Position numbers and translations under genes: made by a program
Notes under the pieces: generated by a model
Seen by the model: the letters and a program-made list of their open reading frames with translations, nothing else
Told to the model about the DNA's origin: nothing
Databases searched by the model: none
Shown: piece after piece, positions 1 through 8,132 of the stretch
Layout of the letters: each line of letters opens with the position of its first letter
Position numbering within the stretch: the stretch's first letter is position 1
From: JAJYKC01 sp963823105
GTDB taxonomy: Bacteria > Acidobacteriota > Terriglobia > Bryobacterales > Bryobacteraceae
Reading direction: 5' to 3'
DNA length: 64,000 bases
NCBI GenBank assembly: GCA_963823105.1
Contig: CAWGKC010000004.1
Coordinates: 186,001-250,000, forward strand

Positions 1-179
1 GTGAGCAACGACACGGGGCTATCGGGCGAATCGGGCCGCAAGACGCGATCGAAAACGGAGCGGACGAGGAGCACGACGAGGGCTTGGCCCGCGCCAACGC
101 CGGCCATTAAGATGGTCGAAGACAGGAGGGCCGCCCAATAGGGCCGGGCGAATCGCAGGAGGCGGAAGAGTTCTTTCAT
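1..179 (-). CDS. ABC exporter, N-terminal part (MsbA-like), cut by window edge
   Basis: Only the first 59 codons are present and the gene runs off the left edge. The N-terminus begins MKELFRLLRFARPYWAALL, which is the cytoplasmic elbow and first membrane helix typical of ABC half-exporters of the MsbA/lipid-flippase type (for example the sequences named lipid A export permease/ATP-binding protein). The ATPase domain is not visible, so the substrate is inferred. The ATG overlaps the TGA of the upstream glycosyltransferase by four bases (ATGA), which suggests translational coupling and a shared role in lipopolysaccharide or glycolipid export. Confidence 0.7.
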   Translation of the reverse strand, partial: MKELFRLLRFARPYWAALLSSTILMAGVGAGQALVVLLVRSVFDRVLRPDSPDSPVSLL

Positions 180-1119
180 CGAGAAACTCTCGCCGCCGCC
201 ACGGGTGCGTAAAGGGCGCGGCAGGCCGAGGTCACGGCATCAAGCGGAATGGCGCCGATGTCGCCGGCCGCGCCGGTGAGCACGGCGCTCTCTGTCCTCC
301 AAGGAGCCCAGATCTCCGGGTTGGATGGCCCGAACAATACGGCCACAGGGACTCCGAACGCGGCGGCCATGTGAGCCGGGCCGCTATCGTTGCCGGCGAA
401 GAGAGCTGCGCCGGCGAGCAAACGTTTGATCGTTTCGAGCGGGGCGCCGGACACCTGTTGGTAGCCGGGAAAGGCATCCAGACTCTCACCCGATGCGGCG
501 ATGAAGATGGGCTGAAGATCGAGTTCTCCTCGAAAAAACGCGCGAGGGCGGCGAAGCGCGGCGCGGGCCAGGTCTTGTCGGGAGCGGAGGCGAAGGGATG
601 AATCACGGCGTACGGACGTTCCGGTTGCGCCGGACCGGGCGCCCCAACGTACAAACGAGCGCGTGGAATCGGGGCGGGGGGAACGCCGAGGTGAAACACC
701 GCGCAAGCGGCATGTTCGGCGGTATGAACGGTGCGCGAGATTTCGAGGATCCGCTGCGCGGTGAGAATCTGTACGTTATAGAGCGGCCGCCAGCGAAAGT
801 GGGCGAAGCCGGCGCGAAAACGGGCGCGCGAAGCGAGAGTCAATTGCGCGCTCCGCATTCCCCCGTGAAGGTTCAGGCAAAGCGCCGGATGCCAGCGGGC
901 CAGGCCCAGCGGACTGGGAGGAAGAATGGCGTCCAGATCGGGGTTACCCGCAAAAATGGGCGCGAAGGCGTCCTCGACCACGACGGCGATCGAAAGATCG
1001 GGACGGTGGAGCTTAAGCAAATGAAGCGCGGGAGTGGAGAGAACGCAGTCGCCGAGCGATCGCAGGCGTATCACGGCGATACGCGCTCCGGACGGAAGGC
1101 GTTCCAAAACTTTCTGCAT
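176..1119 (-). CDS. glycosyltransferase family 9 (heptosyltransferase-like), interrupted by one frameshift
   Basis: GT9 enzymes transfer heptose or related sugars to the LPS core in the cytoplasm. The N-terminal half (from 1119) reads IAVIRLRSLGDCVLSTPAL, the classic start of the family. The C-terminal half, in another frame, carries FAGNDSGPAHMAAAFGVPVA and LFGPSNPEIWAPW, the sugar-nucleotide binding end. The two halves join at the T6 run on the minus strand (the A run of the plus strand near 531-536). One additional T would give ...ARFFRGELDLQPIF and restore a single frame of about 315 codons, the family length. The break is therefore a one-base deletion, an assembly error in a homopolymer or, less likely, a phase-variable tract. 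The start lies 21 nt downstream of the Trm112-like gene, so it belongs to the tail of the pqq transcript. Confidence 0.8.
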
Positions 1120-1140
1120 CGATCACACTCGCCGCGAAAT

Positions 1141-1311
1141 TCAGACTTCGACTTTGGCCTCGTCGACCAGCATCACCGGGATGTCGTCGCGAATCGGATA
1201 AACACGCTTACAGACCGGACATTTGAGGCCTCTCTCATCCGGCGTCGGAGACACGCGTTCCTTGCAAACCGGACAAACCAGGATGTCCAGAAGTTCTTTG
1301 CTGATGGCCAT
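1141..1311 (-). CDS. Trm112-like zinc-binding protein
   Basis: A 56-residue protein with two CPVC motifs: ILVCPVCKERV at residues 10-20 and LKCPVCKRVYPI at 29-40. The four cysteines form the zinc ribbon of the Trm112/YcaR family, and RDDIPVMLVDEA near the end is the standard family terminus. In eukaryotes and archaea Trm112 activates methyltransferases; in bacteria the role is less clear and these genes often sit beside lipid A or LPS genes, as here (GT9 and MsbA-like genes follow). It sits 69 nt after pqqE and 21 nt before the GT9 gene, all in the same direction. Confidence 0.85.
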   Translation of the reverse strand: MAISKELLDILVCPVCKERVSPTPDERGLKCPVCKRVYPIRDDIPVMLVDEAKVEV

Positions 1312-1380
1312 GGGATCGCAACCCAGTGTAACAAAACGAGCGGAAACGGAAATCGCGGCGGCGTGCGCGCGGGCGAATTT

Positions 1381-2466
1381 TTAGACGGGATCGACGCGGT
1401 AAATCCAATTCGGGTTTCCGCCGGCGTTCACGCGCAGGAGCGCTGCTTCGACGACGGCGTGCGCCGGAGCGAGGGTGCAGACCGGGTCCGTTGCGGCCGC
1501 ATCGCCGGCGAGAAGGAAAGCCTGGCAGCGGCAGCCGCCGAAATCGCGCGCGCGGCGGTCGCAGCTCCGGCACGGCTCCGGCATCCAGTCTTCGCCGCGG
1601 AAGCGGTTGAAGGCGGGGGATTCTTCCCAGATCCAGCGCAGCGGGCGCTCCAGGACGTTCGCGAATTCCAGCCCTGGGATCACCGCGGCGGCGTGGCAGG
1701 GTAACACGAGGCCGGCGGGATCGATCAGCATCTGCCGATGTCCCCAGCCGTTCATGCAGGGTTTGGGGTACTTGGCGTAATAATCCGGCAGCACGAATTC
1801 GATGCGCAGGCGGCCCTTGAGGCGCTCGCGGGCCGCTTCGACGATCTCGACCGAGCGGTCTAATTGCGCGCGCGTGGGCAGCAGAGCCTCGCGGTTGCGC
1901 AGCGCCCAGCCGTAATACTGGACGTTGGCGATCTCCAGCCGCCGCGCGCCCGTGCGTTCGGCGAACGCGATCATTTCCTCCAACCGGTCGAGATTGGCGC
2001 GGTGAACCACCATGTTCACCGTAAACGCGACGCGCCGCTTGCACACCATCGCGGCGATGCGCAGTTTAAGCGCGTGGCTCCGCGTACCGGCGAATTCGTT
2101 GGCCGGGCCTTCCTCGGAATCCTGGAAGCTCAATTGAAAATGATCGAGTCCCGCGTCGACGAGCGTATCCAGCCGAGCCTCGTCGAGTCCGACTCCGGAA
2201 GTGATCAGGTTGACGTAAAGATTCGAGGCGCGCGCGGCGCGAATCAGTTCCGCGAGATCGGGGCGGGCCAGCGGTTCTCCGCCGGTCAGGTGCAATTGCA
2301 GGACACCCATCTCGGAGGCTTGGCGGAAAACCGACGTCCAGTCCGCGGTGGAAATTTCCCGCGAGCGCCGCTGCATCTCGATCGGGTTCGAGCAATAGAC
2401 GCAGTGCAGCGGGCAGCGATGCGTGACCTCGGCGATCAACGCCTGCGCCTGGTATTTTATGGGCAC
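1381..2466 (-). CDS. pqqE: PqqA peptide cyclase PqqE (radical SAM)
   Basis: PqqE forms the carbon-carbon bond between the Glu and Tyr side chains of PqqA, the first committed step of pyrroloquinoline quinone synthesis. The cluster motif CPLHCVYC (C18, C22, C25) is the CxxxCxxC of radical SAM enzymes, followed by LHLTGGEPLARPDL for SAM binding. The C-terminal SPASM region has CMNGWG, LPCHAA and a string of cysteines (EPCRSCDRRARDFGGCRCQA) that bind auxiliary clusters. I chose a GTG start at 2466 that overlaps the end of pqqD by ten bases and gives 361 residues, the usual length; a longer open frame upstream is only the pqqD region in another frame. Confidence 0.93.
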   Translation of the reverse strand: MPIKYQAQALIAEVTHRCPLHCVYCSNPIEMQRRSREISTADWTSVFRQASEMGVLQLHLTGGEPLARPDLAELIRAARASNLYVNLITSGVGLDEARLDTLVDAGLDHFQLSFQDSEEGPANEFAGTRSHALKLRIAAMVCKRRVAFTVNMVVHRANLDRLEEMIAFAERTGARRLEIANVQYYGWALRNREALLPTRAQLDRSVEIVEAARERLKGRLRIEFVLPDYYAKYPKPCMNGWGHRQMLIDPAGLVLPCHAAAVIPGLEFANVLERPLRWIWEESPAFNRFRGEDWMPEPCRSCDRRARDFGGCRCQAFLLAGDAAATDPVCTLAPAHAVVEAALLRVNAGGNPNWIYRVDPV

Positions 2467-2738
2467 TCGATCACTCCGCGGTCGCGCAGGTTGGTGAGCA
2501 GAGCGGCTACCTCCGCCTCGATGCGCTCGGGATCGGCGGAGGGAAAGTTTTGTTTCAACGCTTCGACGATATCGCCGAAGGCGCGGCCATCCGCGCAAAG
2601 CTCGACGATGGCGCGAGCCGGTCCGACCAGCCGGAGCGCGCCTTCGGGAATCAGCAGCAAATCCTCCTGGCCCTCGGCCGTGCTTAAGCGGCAACCGGGC
2701 GCGAGACGGAAAAAGGCATCCGGCGCGGGAGCGTTCAT
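2457..2738 (-). CDS. pqqD: PQQ biosynthesis peptide chaperone PqqD
   Basis: PqqD (93 residues) binds the PqqA precursor peptide and presents it to PqqE. The sequence follows the family closely: FRLAPGCRLSTAEGQEDLLL near the start, then LIPEGALRLVGPARAIVELC and LLTNLRDRGVIECP at the end, which form the small winged-helix-like RiPP recognition fold. The ATG overlaps the TGA of pqqC by four bases (ATGA), and its end overlaps the GTG of pqqE, so the three genes are translationally linked. Confidence 0.92.
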   Translation of the reverse strand: MNAPAPDAFFRLAPGCRLSTAEGQEDLLLIPEGALRLVGPARAIVELCADGRAFGDIVEALKQNFPSADPERIEAEVAALLTNLRDRGVIECP

Positions 2739-3493
2739 GCCGGGCTTGCTTCCGGGGAAGGTTGAAACGCTCCGGGCGGAGGCCAGCCGGGCGTGACGTA
2801 GGCAAAGTAGATCGCGTCTAACTGCGCCCACAAAATGTCGCACTTCGCGCGAAGGGCTCCGAGCGCCAGTTCCTGCATGGCGCGGGTGCGGGCGTGTTCG
2901 ACGACCCAGGCGACGGCGAACTCGGCGTCCTCGGGCGCCTGCGTAAGCCGCGCGTCGAAATAAACCAGCCCGCCGCTTAGCCACGGATAATGCCGCCGGA
3001 GCCGGTCGACGCGTAGCGAGATCAGGTCGCGCGAAAACATTTCGGTGAGGGAGGAGGCGACGGCTTCAAGGAAACTGCGCTTCGAGACCAGGTCGAGGTA
3101 AGCATTCACCGCGTAGCGCACGGCGGGCAAAATGCCCTGTTCCGAAATAACGCGTTCGCGGTCCAGACCGGTCGCCTCGGCGAGAAGAATCCATTTTTCG
3201 ATGCCGCCGGGGCGAACGCCGTCGCCGTCGTGATCGACAATACGCTTGCGCCAGGCGCGGCGAAAGGCCGGATCCGCGCTTCGGGAAAGAATGATGGCAT
3301 CCTTGATCGGGATGACGCTTTGGTAGTAGTAGCGGTTGAGCGCCCATGCCTGGAGCTGTGCGCGGGTCAACTCGCCTTCGTGCATTAACCGGTGAAACGG
3401 ATGGCGGTGATGGTACCGCTCCGCGCCAATGGCCCGCAGGCGCGTTTCCAATTCCGCCGGCGTCAACAGTTCGTCTTCCAGGGCCGCGGTCAT
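2735..3493 (-). CDS. pqqC: pyrroloquinoline-quinone synthase PqqC
   Basis: PqqC is the cofactorless oxidase that carries out the last ring closure and eight-electron oxidation to PQQ. The 252-residue product has the haem-oxygenase-like all-helical fold signature: HHRHPFHRLMHEGELT, then WALNRYYYQSVIPIKDAIIL, RIVDHDGDGVRPGGIEKW and VVEHARTRAMQELALGAL. The start was set at 3493 because its ATG overlaps the pqqB TGA (ATGA); a longer reading frame extends upstream but only through pqqB in another frame. The length matches the family. Confidence 0.93.
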   Translation of the reverse strand: MTAALEDELLTPAELETRLRAIGAERYHHRHPFHRLMHEGELTRAQLQAWALNRYYYQSVIPIKDAIILSRSADPAFRRAWRKRIVDHDGDGVRPGGIEKWILLAEATGLDRERVISEQGILPAVRYAVNAYLDLVSKRSFLEAVASSLTEMFSRDLISLRVDRLRRHYPWLSGGLVYFDARLTQAPEDAEFAVAWVVEHARTRAMQELALGALRAKCDILWAQLDAIYFAYVTPGWPPPGAFQPSPEASPA

Positions 3494-4398
3494 AGCGTGA
3501 TCTCCATGCCGTCCGAGGCGATTTCCCAGCCGGATTCGCGAACGGCGCGGTGTTCGGGGCTGTCTTCGTCGAGGATCGGATTCGTGTTGTTGATGTGAAT
3601 GAAAATCTTGCGCGGCCGGCGGAGAGCGGCCAGGCGATCGAGAGTCCCGCCGGCTCCGGAGATGGGCGGGTGTCCCATCTGGCGCGCCGTGCGGCGGATG
3701 CCGGGGATGCGCGACGGCTCGTCGTCGCTCCAGAACGTGCCGTCGAACAAAACGACGTCGCAGTCCCGCAGGCGCTCCAGCAGCGCGTCGGAAACACAGG
3801 CGATGCCGGGAAGAAACGCCAGCGTTCCGCCGCCGGATTCCGGCGATAGAAGAAGACCGATCACGGCGTCGGCGGGCTGCAGCTCCGCCGCGCGGGAGGC
3901 GCTTACGAAACCGGGAAAAGATCCGGGCAGCGGCAATGCTTCCAATTGGGCGCCGCCCACGGAGAAAGGCCGGTCCAGCGAAATATCGTTCCAACAAACC
4001 TGGCCGGGGAAGCGCGCCAGCACGTTAAACAGACTGTTGTCCTCGGTGAGAATCCGGCGCACGGACGCCGTGGCGTGGACGTGGAACGAATGAAATTCGC
4101 GAAGGAGCAGCAGGCCGAGCACCTGGTCCACTTCCGCGCCGGTCAGTACGACGTCGTGAATGGGAGATTGGCGGCCGTTTTGCGGCCACAACTCCGGCGC
4201 CGATTCAATTTGAAAGCGAAGATCGGGCGACGCGTTGAGCAGCGTCCACCGGCCCGGAGCGCCATCCCAGGCGAGCTGAGTTTGGGTTCGGGGAAGACCG
4301 GGAAAAGTGCGTTCGCGCAACCGCAGGCAATTGGAACAGGAACAATTCCACTGGGGGACGGCTCCGCCCGCGGCGCTACCTAGGACTTTGACGCGCAT
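3490..4398 (-). CDS. pqqB: PqqB, metallo-beta-lactamase-fold hydroxylase
   Basis: PqqB (302 residues) hydroxylates the cross-linked Glu-Tyr intermediate. It begins MRVKVLGSAAGGAVPQWNCS, the family hallmark with the NCSCSNC zinc cysteines. It continues with LLLREFHSFHVHATASVRR (metal-binding region), TFWSDDEP and the C-terminal IFIHINNTNPILDEDSPEH, which is almost invariant. It is separated from pqqA by 68 nt that contain a strong hairpin, then runs into pqqC with a four-base overlap. Confidence 0.94.
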   Translation of the reverse strand: MRVKVLGSAAGGAVPQWNCSCSNCLRLRERTFPGLPRTQTQLAWDGAPGRWTLLNASPDLRFQIESAPELWPQNGRQSPIHDVVLTGAEVDQVLGLLLLREFHSFHVHATASVRRILTEDNSLFNVLARFPGQVCWNDISLDRPFSVGGAQLEALPLPGSFPGFVSASRAAELQPADAVIGLLLSPESGGGTLAFLPGIACVSDALLERLRDCDVVLFDGTFWSDDEPSRIPGIRRTARQMGHPPISGAGGTLDRLAALRRPRKIFIHINNTNPILDEDSPEHRAVRESGWEIASDGMEITL

Positions 4399-4429
4399 GC
4401 GAAGGAAGACGAGGTGGAACTCGGTAAAA

Positions 4430-4459
4430 CCAGCCGGCGACGACGGCGCCGCCGGCTGG
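4430..4459 (-). terminator. hairpin between pqqA and pqqB (attenuator)
   Basis: A perfect 10-bp inverted repeat (CCAGCCGGCG at 4430-4439 and CGCCGGCTGG at 4450-4459) with a 10-nt loop. On the transcribed minus strand it is followed at once by TTTT. The U tract is too short for a full terminator, so partial termination or 3' stabilisation of the pqqA message is likely. In studied pqq operons the pqqA transcript is made in excess over pqqB-E, and this hairpin is well placed to do that. Confidence 0.65.
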
Positions 4460-4466
4460 CTCAGAC

Positions 4467-4544
4467 TTAGAAATCGCCGTTGCTGTAAGAATTGATTTCG
4501 CAGCTAAGGCAGATCTCTTCAACTCGCGGAGTTTCCCATTGCAT
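4467..4544 (-). CDS. pqqA: PQQ precursor peptide PqqA
   Basis: A 25-codon gene whose product is the ribosomal substrate for PQQ. The core has the required Glu-x-x-x-Tyr spacing in CEINSYSNGDF (Glu16 and Tyr20), preceded by W3, P6 and an acidic leader for PqqD/PqqE recognition. A ribosome-binding site AAGGA lies seven bases upstream of the ATG (plus-strand TCCTT at 4552-4556). It leads the pqqABCDE operon and is divergent from the MFS gene across 59 bp. Confidence 0.93.
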   Translation of the reverse strand: MQWETPRVEEICLSCEINSYSNGDF

Positions 4545-4603
4545 GTATTTGTCCTTATAGGTAGCCGGTTGCTACTTGCCGTTATACTACCAGCAGACCT
4601 TGA

Positions 4604-5875
4604 ATGGACGCAAGTAAAAGTGAAGCCGCCGGGCTCTCGCTCTCCGGCGCGGGAGGCGGTTCGCCGTTTCGCACGTTCCAGGCGCTGAAACATCGAAATT
4701 TCCGTCTGTTGTGGTTTGGGCTGGCTGTGTCGGCGGTGGGCACCTGGATGCAGATCGTCGCTCAGAGCCTGCTGGTGCTCAAGCTGACCCACGGCTCGGC
4801 GGCGGCGCTAGGGACGGTTTCGCTAGCTCAGGCGTTGTCGTTCCTGCTTTTTGCGGCGGCGGGCGGCGGCGTGGCGGACCGCATCGACAAGCGGCGGCTC
4901 CTGATGTTGACGCAAAGCCTCATGATGGGGTTTGCCGTTCTGCTGGGCATATTGACGGCGACCGGCGCGATTCGTTTCTGGATGGTTCCGCTGGTGGCTT
5001 TCGGCAGCGGAGCGACATTGAGCTTCGATCAACCCACTCGCAACGCGCTGATCGCCGCGCTGGTTCCCAAAGAAAATCTGATGAACGCCGTTTCACTGAA
5101 TTCGGCGGTGTTCAACGGCGCGGCGATCCTCGGACCGGCGCTGGCGGGATTGACGCTCAGCAAAATCGGCTATGCGGGAAATTTTTTCCTGAACGCGGCG
5201 AGTTTTTTCGCCGTGCTTGCCGCGCTGCCTCTCTTGCGAATTCCCGCCGGGCCGGGCGCGGCGAGGCCCGCTGGAAGGTTGTTGGAATCGGTGCGGGAAG
5301 CGCTCCGGTACGTTCGCCGGGACGCCGTGCTGCCTTCCGTCGTCTGCGCGTACGGGGCGTTGCTTTTTTTCGGCCCTTCGCCGGCGCTGGCGCTTCCGTT
5401 ATACGCCGAGCAGGTTCTGCGCGCGGGTCCAACTCAACTCGGCATTTTGTTCTCCGCCGTCGGAGGCGGGACGGTTGTTGGCGCACTGGCGATCGCATCG
5501 CTCGGCGACATTCCTCACAAGGAACGGCTCGTGTTTGGGTTGATCGGACTCTGGACGGTGGCGGTCGCCGTCTTCGGCCTCAGCGCGAGCCTGAGCGTCT
5601 CTCTTCCCGCGCTGTTTCTTTTGGGAGTGGCCCAAAACGCGGCCGGGGCGACGACGGTTACTCTTCTCCAGACGCGCGTTCCGCCCCAGATGCGGGGCCG
5701 CGCGATGAGCCTGAATACGTTGCTCATCATGTGTGTCCGGCCGATGGGGGATTTCCCGGCGGGGGTCGTGATCGGGCGGTTCGGCTTCCGCCCGGCGGTT
5801 CTGCTTGGCGCCACGCTGGTCGGCGCGGCGTTACTGGCGGTATTCATCGCCCGCCCAACGGCGCCGAGCGCCTGA
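4604..5875 (+). CDS. MFS exporter (EntS/MFS_3 type)
   Basis: A 423-residue membrane protein with 12 predicted helices. FRLLWFGLAVSAVGTWMQIV and VADRIDKRRLLMLTQSLMMG (the loop 2-3 motif) mark the MFS_3 subgroup that includes the enterobactin exporter EntS and many drug exporters. It also has LSFDQPTRNALIAALVPKE and GRAMSLNTLLI, typical of this group. The substrate cannot be read from the sequence. Divergent position next to pqqA means that the 59-bp gap must hold both promoters; a TATACT element lies at 4583-4588 on the plus strand without a convincing -35 box. Confidence 0.85.
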   Translation: MDASKSEAAGLSLSGAGGGSPFRTFQALKHRNFRLLWFGLAVSAVGTWMQIVAQSLLVLKLTHGSAAALGTVSLAQALSFLLFAAAGGGVADRIDKRRLLMLTQSLMMGFAVLLGILTATGAIRFWMVPLVAFGSGATLSFDQPTRNALIAALVPKENLMNAVSLNSAVFNGAAILGPALAGLTLSKIGYAGNFFLNAASFFAVLAALPLLRIPAGPGAARPAGRLLESVREALRYVRRDAVLPSVVCAYGALLFFGPSPALALPLYAEQVLRAGPTQLGILFSAVGGGTVVGALAIASLGDIPHKERLVFGLIGLWTVAVAVFGLSASLSVSLPALFLLGVAQNAAGATTVTLLQTRVPPQMRGRAMSLNTLLIMCVRPMGDFPAGVVIGRFGFRPAVLLGATLVGAALLAVFIARPTAPSA

Positions 5876-5973
5876 ACTGGGTGGCGAATTCTTGCGATCC
5901 GGCAATCTTCAACGGGGCGTTCCACGGCCGAATCCGTCGGTTACACTTGGGATGGGAGATTCGAAAACGCCGT

Positions 5974-8109
5974 ATGCCGAAGCCAACCAGCTATGCACCG
6001 ACGGTCCAATCCACGTTTGTCCAACGGGAGGGAACCTCGCCGGCGTCCAACCAATCCATGCCAACGCGCGACGAACTGATCGCGGCCTTCCGGATTATGT
6101 ACATGGCGCGGAAACTGGACGACCGCGAGATTCTCCTGAAACGCCAGAATCGCATCTTTTTCCAGGTCAGCGGAGCGGGCCACGAAGCCGTGCAGACCGC
6201 GGCGGGAATGCTTCTGAAACCCGGACACGACTGGTTCTATCTTTATTACCGCGACCGCGCGCTGTGCCTCGCCCTGGGCGTCACCGCCGAGGCGATGATG
6301 CTGCAAGGAGTTGGCGCGGCGTCCGATACGGCCTCCGGAGGGCGGCAGATGCCTTCGCACTGGAGCGCTCCGAAGTTGAACATTGTGTCCGGCTCGTCGC
6401 CCACGGGGACGCAGTTCGTGCAGGGCATAGGCTGCGCCCACGCCGGCCGGTATCTTCATCCCGGCTCCGACGAAGTGACCCTGGTCACCGCGGGTGAGGG
6501 CGCGACAAGCGAGGGCGAATTCTGGGAAGCGCTGAACGCCGCGTGCCTGGATAAACTCCCCGTTCTGTTTCTTATCGAGGACAACGGTTACGCCATTTCG
6601 GTGCCGGTGGAACGGCAGACGCCCGGCGGAAACATCGCCCGTTTATTGAGTGGAGTTCCGGAGCTTGCCTTGTTCGAAGTGGACGGAACGGACTTCGTGG
6701 CGTCGTGGCGCGTGTTGCGCGATGCCATCGCCTATTGCCGCGAGGGGCGAGGCCCAGCGCTGGTGCATGCCACCGTCACCCGGCCCTACTCGCACTCGCT
6801 GTCCGACGACGAGCGCTTGTATAAAACGAAAGAAGAGCGGGCGGCGGAGGAAGCGCGCGATCCTTTGGCGAAGTTGCCGGAGTGGCTGGCGGGCGAAGGC
6901 GTTCTGGACCGACACGCGCTGCAACGCATGGCGTACGAGATCGACCAGGAGATCCAAAGCGCGACGGATTTTGCGTTAAGGGCCGAACCTCCGGCGCGCG
7001 GCTCCGCGATGCGCTACCTGTATTCGGAGACGATCGACCCCACCTCCGGTGTTTTCGAGGTGGAGCCGCGGTTCAGCGGCGAGCCGAGGACGATGGTGGA
7101 CGAGATCAACCGTACGCTGGCAGAAGAGATGCGGCGCGACGACCGGGTGGTGGTCTTCGGCGAGGACGTCGCCGATTGCAGCCGCGAGGAGAGCCTCACC
7201 CAAGTGAAAGGGAAGGGCGGCGTTTTCAAGGCGACGGCCGGTTTGCAGATCGAGTTCGGCGGCGCGCGCTGCTTCAACACGCCGATCGCCGAAGCGGGAA
7301 TTCTCGGCCGCGCCATCGGAATGGCCACGCGAGGCATGAAGCCCGTCGCCGAGATTCAGTTTTTCGATTACATCTGGCCGGCCATGATGCAGATTCGCGA
7401 CGAACTGGCCATTCTGCGCTGGCGTTCGAACAACGGCTTTTGCGCGCCCGCCGTTATCCGCGTGGCCATTGGAGGCTACCTGAACGGCGGCGCGATTTAT
7501 CACAGCCAATGCGGCGAGTCGATCTTCACCCACATTCCGGGCCTGCGGGTCGTGATGCCGTCCAATGCGCTCGACGCCTGCGGCTTGTTACGGACCGCCA
7601 TCCGCTCGGACGATCCGGTGCTATTTCTGGAACATAAGAAGTTGTACCGCGAACCATACAACCGCTCCCGTCATCCGGGGCCGGACTATACCATTCCGTT
7701 TGGCAAGGCGAAGATCGTCAAGCCCGGCGACGGGCTTACCATCGTGACTTATGGCGCACTGGTGCAAAAAGCGTTGCTGGCGGCGGCGCAAGTGGAGCAG
7801 CGAATGCCCGAGGCTTCGATCGAGGTGATCGATCTGCGTACGCTGGCGCCGTACGACTGGGAAGCGATCCGGATGTCGGTTGAAAAAACCAACCGCGTGA
7901 TGATCGCGCACGAGGACACGCTGTCGTTTGGATACGGAGCGGAGATCGCGGCCCGCATCGCATCGGAGCTGTTCGAGCACTTGGACGCGCCCGTCGGCCG
8001 GGTCGCGGCGATGGATGTGTGGGTGGGCTACCATCCCCAACTGGAGAACGAGATTCTACCCCAGGTGGAGAATGTCGCCGCCGAAGCGGAGCGGCTGCTC
8101 GCCTATTGA
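5974..8109 (+). CDS. 2-oxoisovalerate-type dehydrogenase E1, alpha and beta subunits fused
   Basis: The thiamine diphosphate-dependent E1 decarboxylates branched-chain 2-oxoacids and passes the acyl group to a lipoyl E2. Residues about 35-340 are the alpha subunit, with the TPP motif GEGATSEGEFWEALNAA ending in EDNGYAISVP. Residues about 370-711 are the transketolase-like beta subunit (FGEDVADCSREESLTQVKGK, NTPIAEAGILGRAIGMATRG, LFLEHKKLYREPYN). The two are separate genes in most bacteria; the fused form is known in Acidobacteriota and Bacteroidota. I chose the ATG at 5974 (711 residues); another in-frame ATG at 6058 removes a low-complexity leader. E2 and E3 genes are not nearby. Confidence 0.87.
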   Translation: MPKPTSYAPTVQSTFVQREGTSPASNQSMPTRDELIAAFRIMYMARKLDDREILLKRQNRIFFQVSGAGHEAVQTAAGMLLKPGHDWFYLYYRDRALCLALGVTAEAMMLQGVGAASDTASGGRQMPSHWSAPKLNIVSGSSPTGTQFVQGIGCAHAGRYLHPGSDEVTLVTAGEGATSEGEFWEALNAACLDKLPVLFLIEDNGYAISVPVERQTPGGNIARLLSGVPELALFEVDGTDFVASWRVLRDAIAYCREGRGPALVHATVTRPYSHSLSDDERLYKTKEERAAEEARDPLAKLPEWLAGEGVLDRHALQRMAYEIDQEIQSATDFALRAEPPARGSAMRYLYSETIDPTSGVFEVEPRFSGEPRTMVDEINRTLAEEMRRDDRVVVFGEDVADCSREESLTQVKGKGGVFKATAGLQIEFGGARCFNTPIAEAGILGRAIGMATRGMKPVAEIQFFDYIWPAMMQIRDELAILRWRSNNGFCAPAVIRVAIGGYLNGGAIYHSQCGESIFTHIPGLRVVMPSNALDACGLLRTAIRSDDPVLFLEHKKLYREPYNRSRHPGPDYTIPFGKAKIVKPGDGLTIVTYGALVQKALLAAAQVEQRMPEASIEVIDLRTLAPYDWEAIRMSVEKTNRVMIAHEDTLSFGYGAEIAARIASELFEHLDAPVGRVAAMDVWVGYHPQLENEILPQVENVAAEAERLLAY

Positions 8110-8132
8110 GAGCGGGCAGCCGGCCACTCGGA

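Noticed and set aside
598..1704. Open frame of 368 codons on the plus strand
   Set aside because: It runs antisense to the GT9, Trm112-like and pqqE genes, which carry clear family motifs; it has none.
2739..3997. Long upstream part of the pqqC/pqqD frames
   Set aside because: Only the segments after ATG 3493 and ATG 2738 match PqqC and PqqD; the rest is shadow of pqqB or pqqC.
4711..5973. Upstream extension of the E1 frame
   Set aside because: It overlaps the MFS gene in another phase; recognisable E1 sequence begins after 5974.
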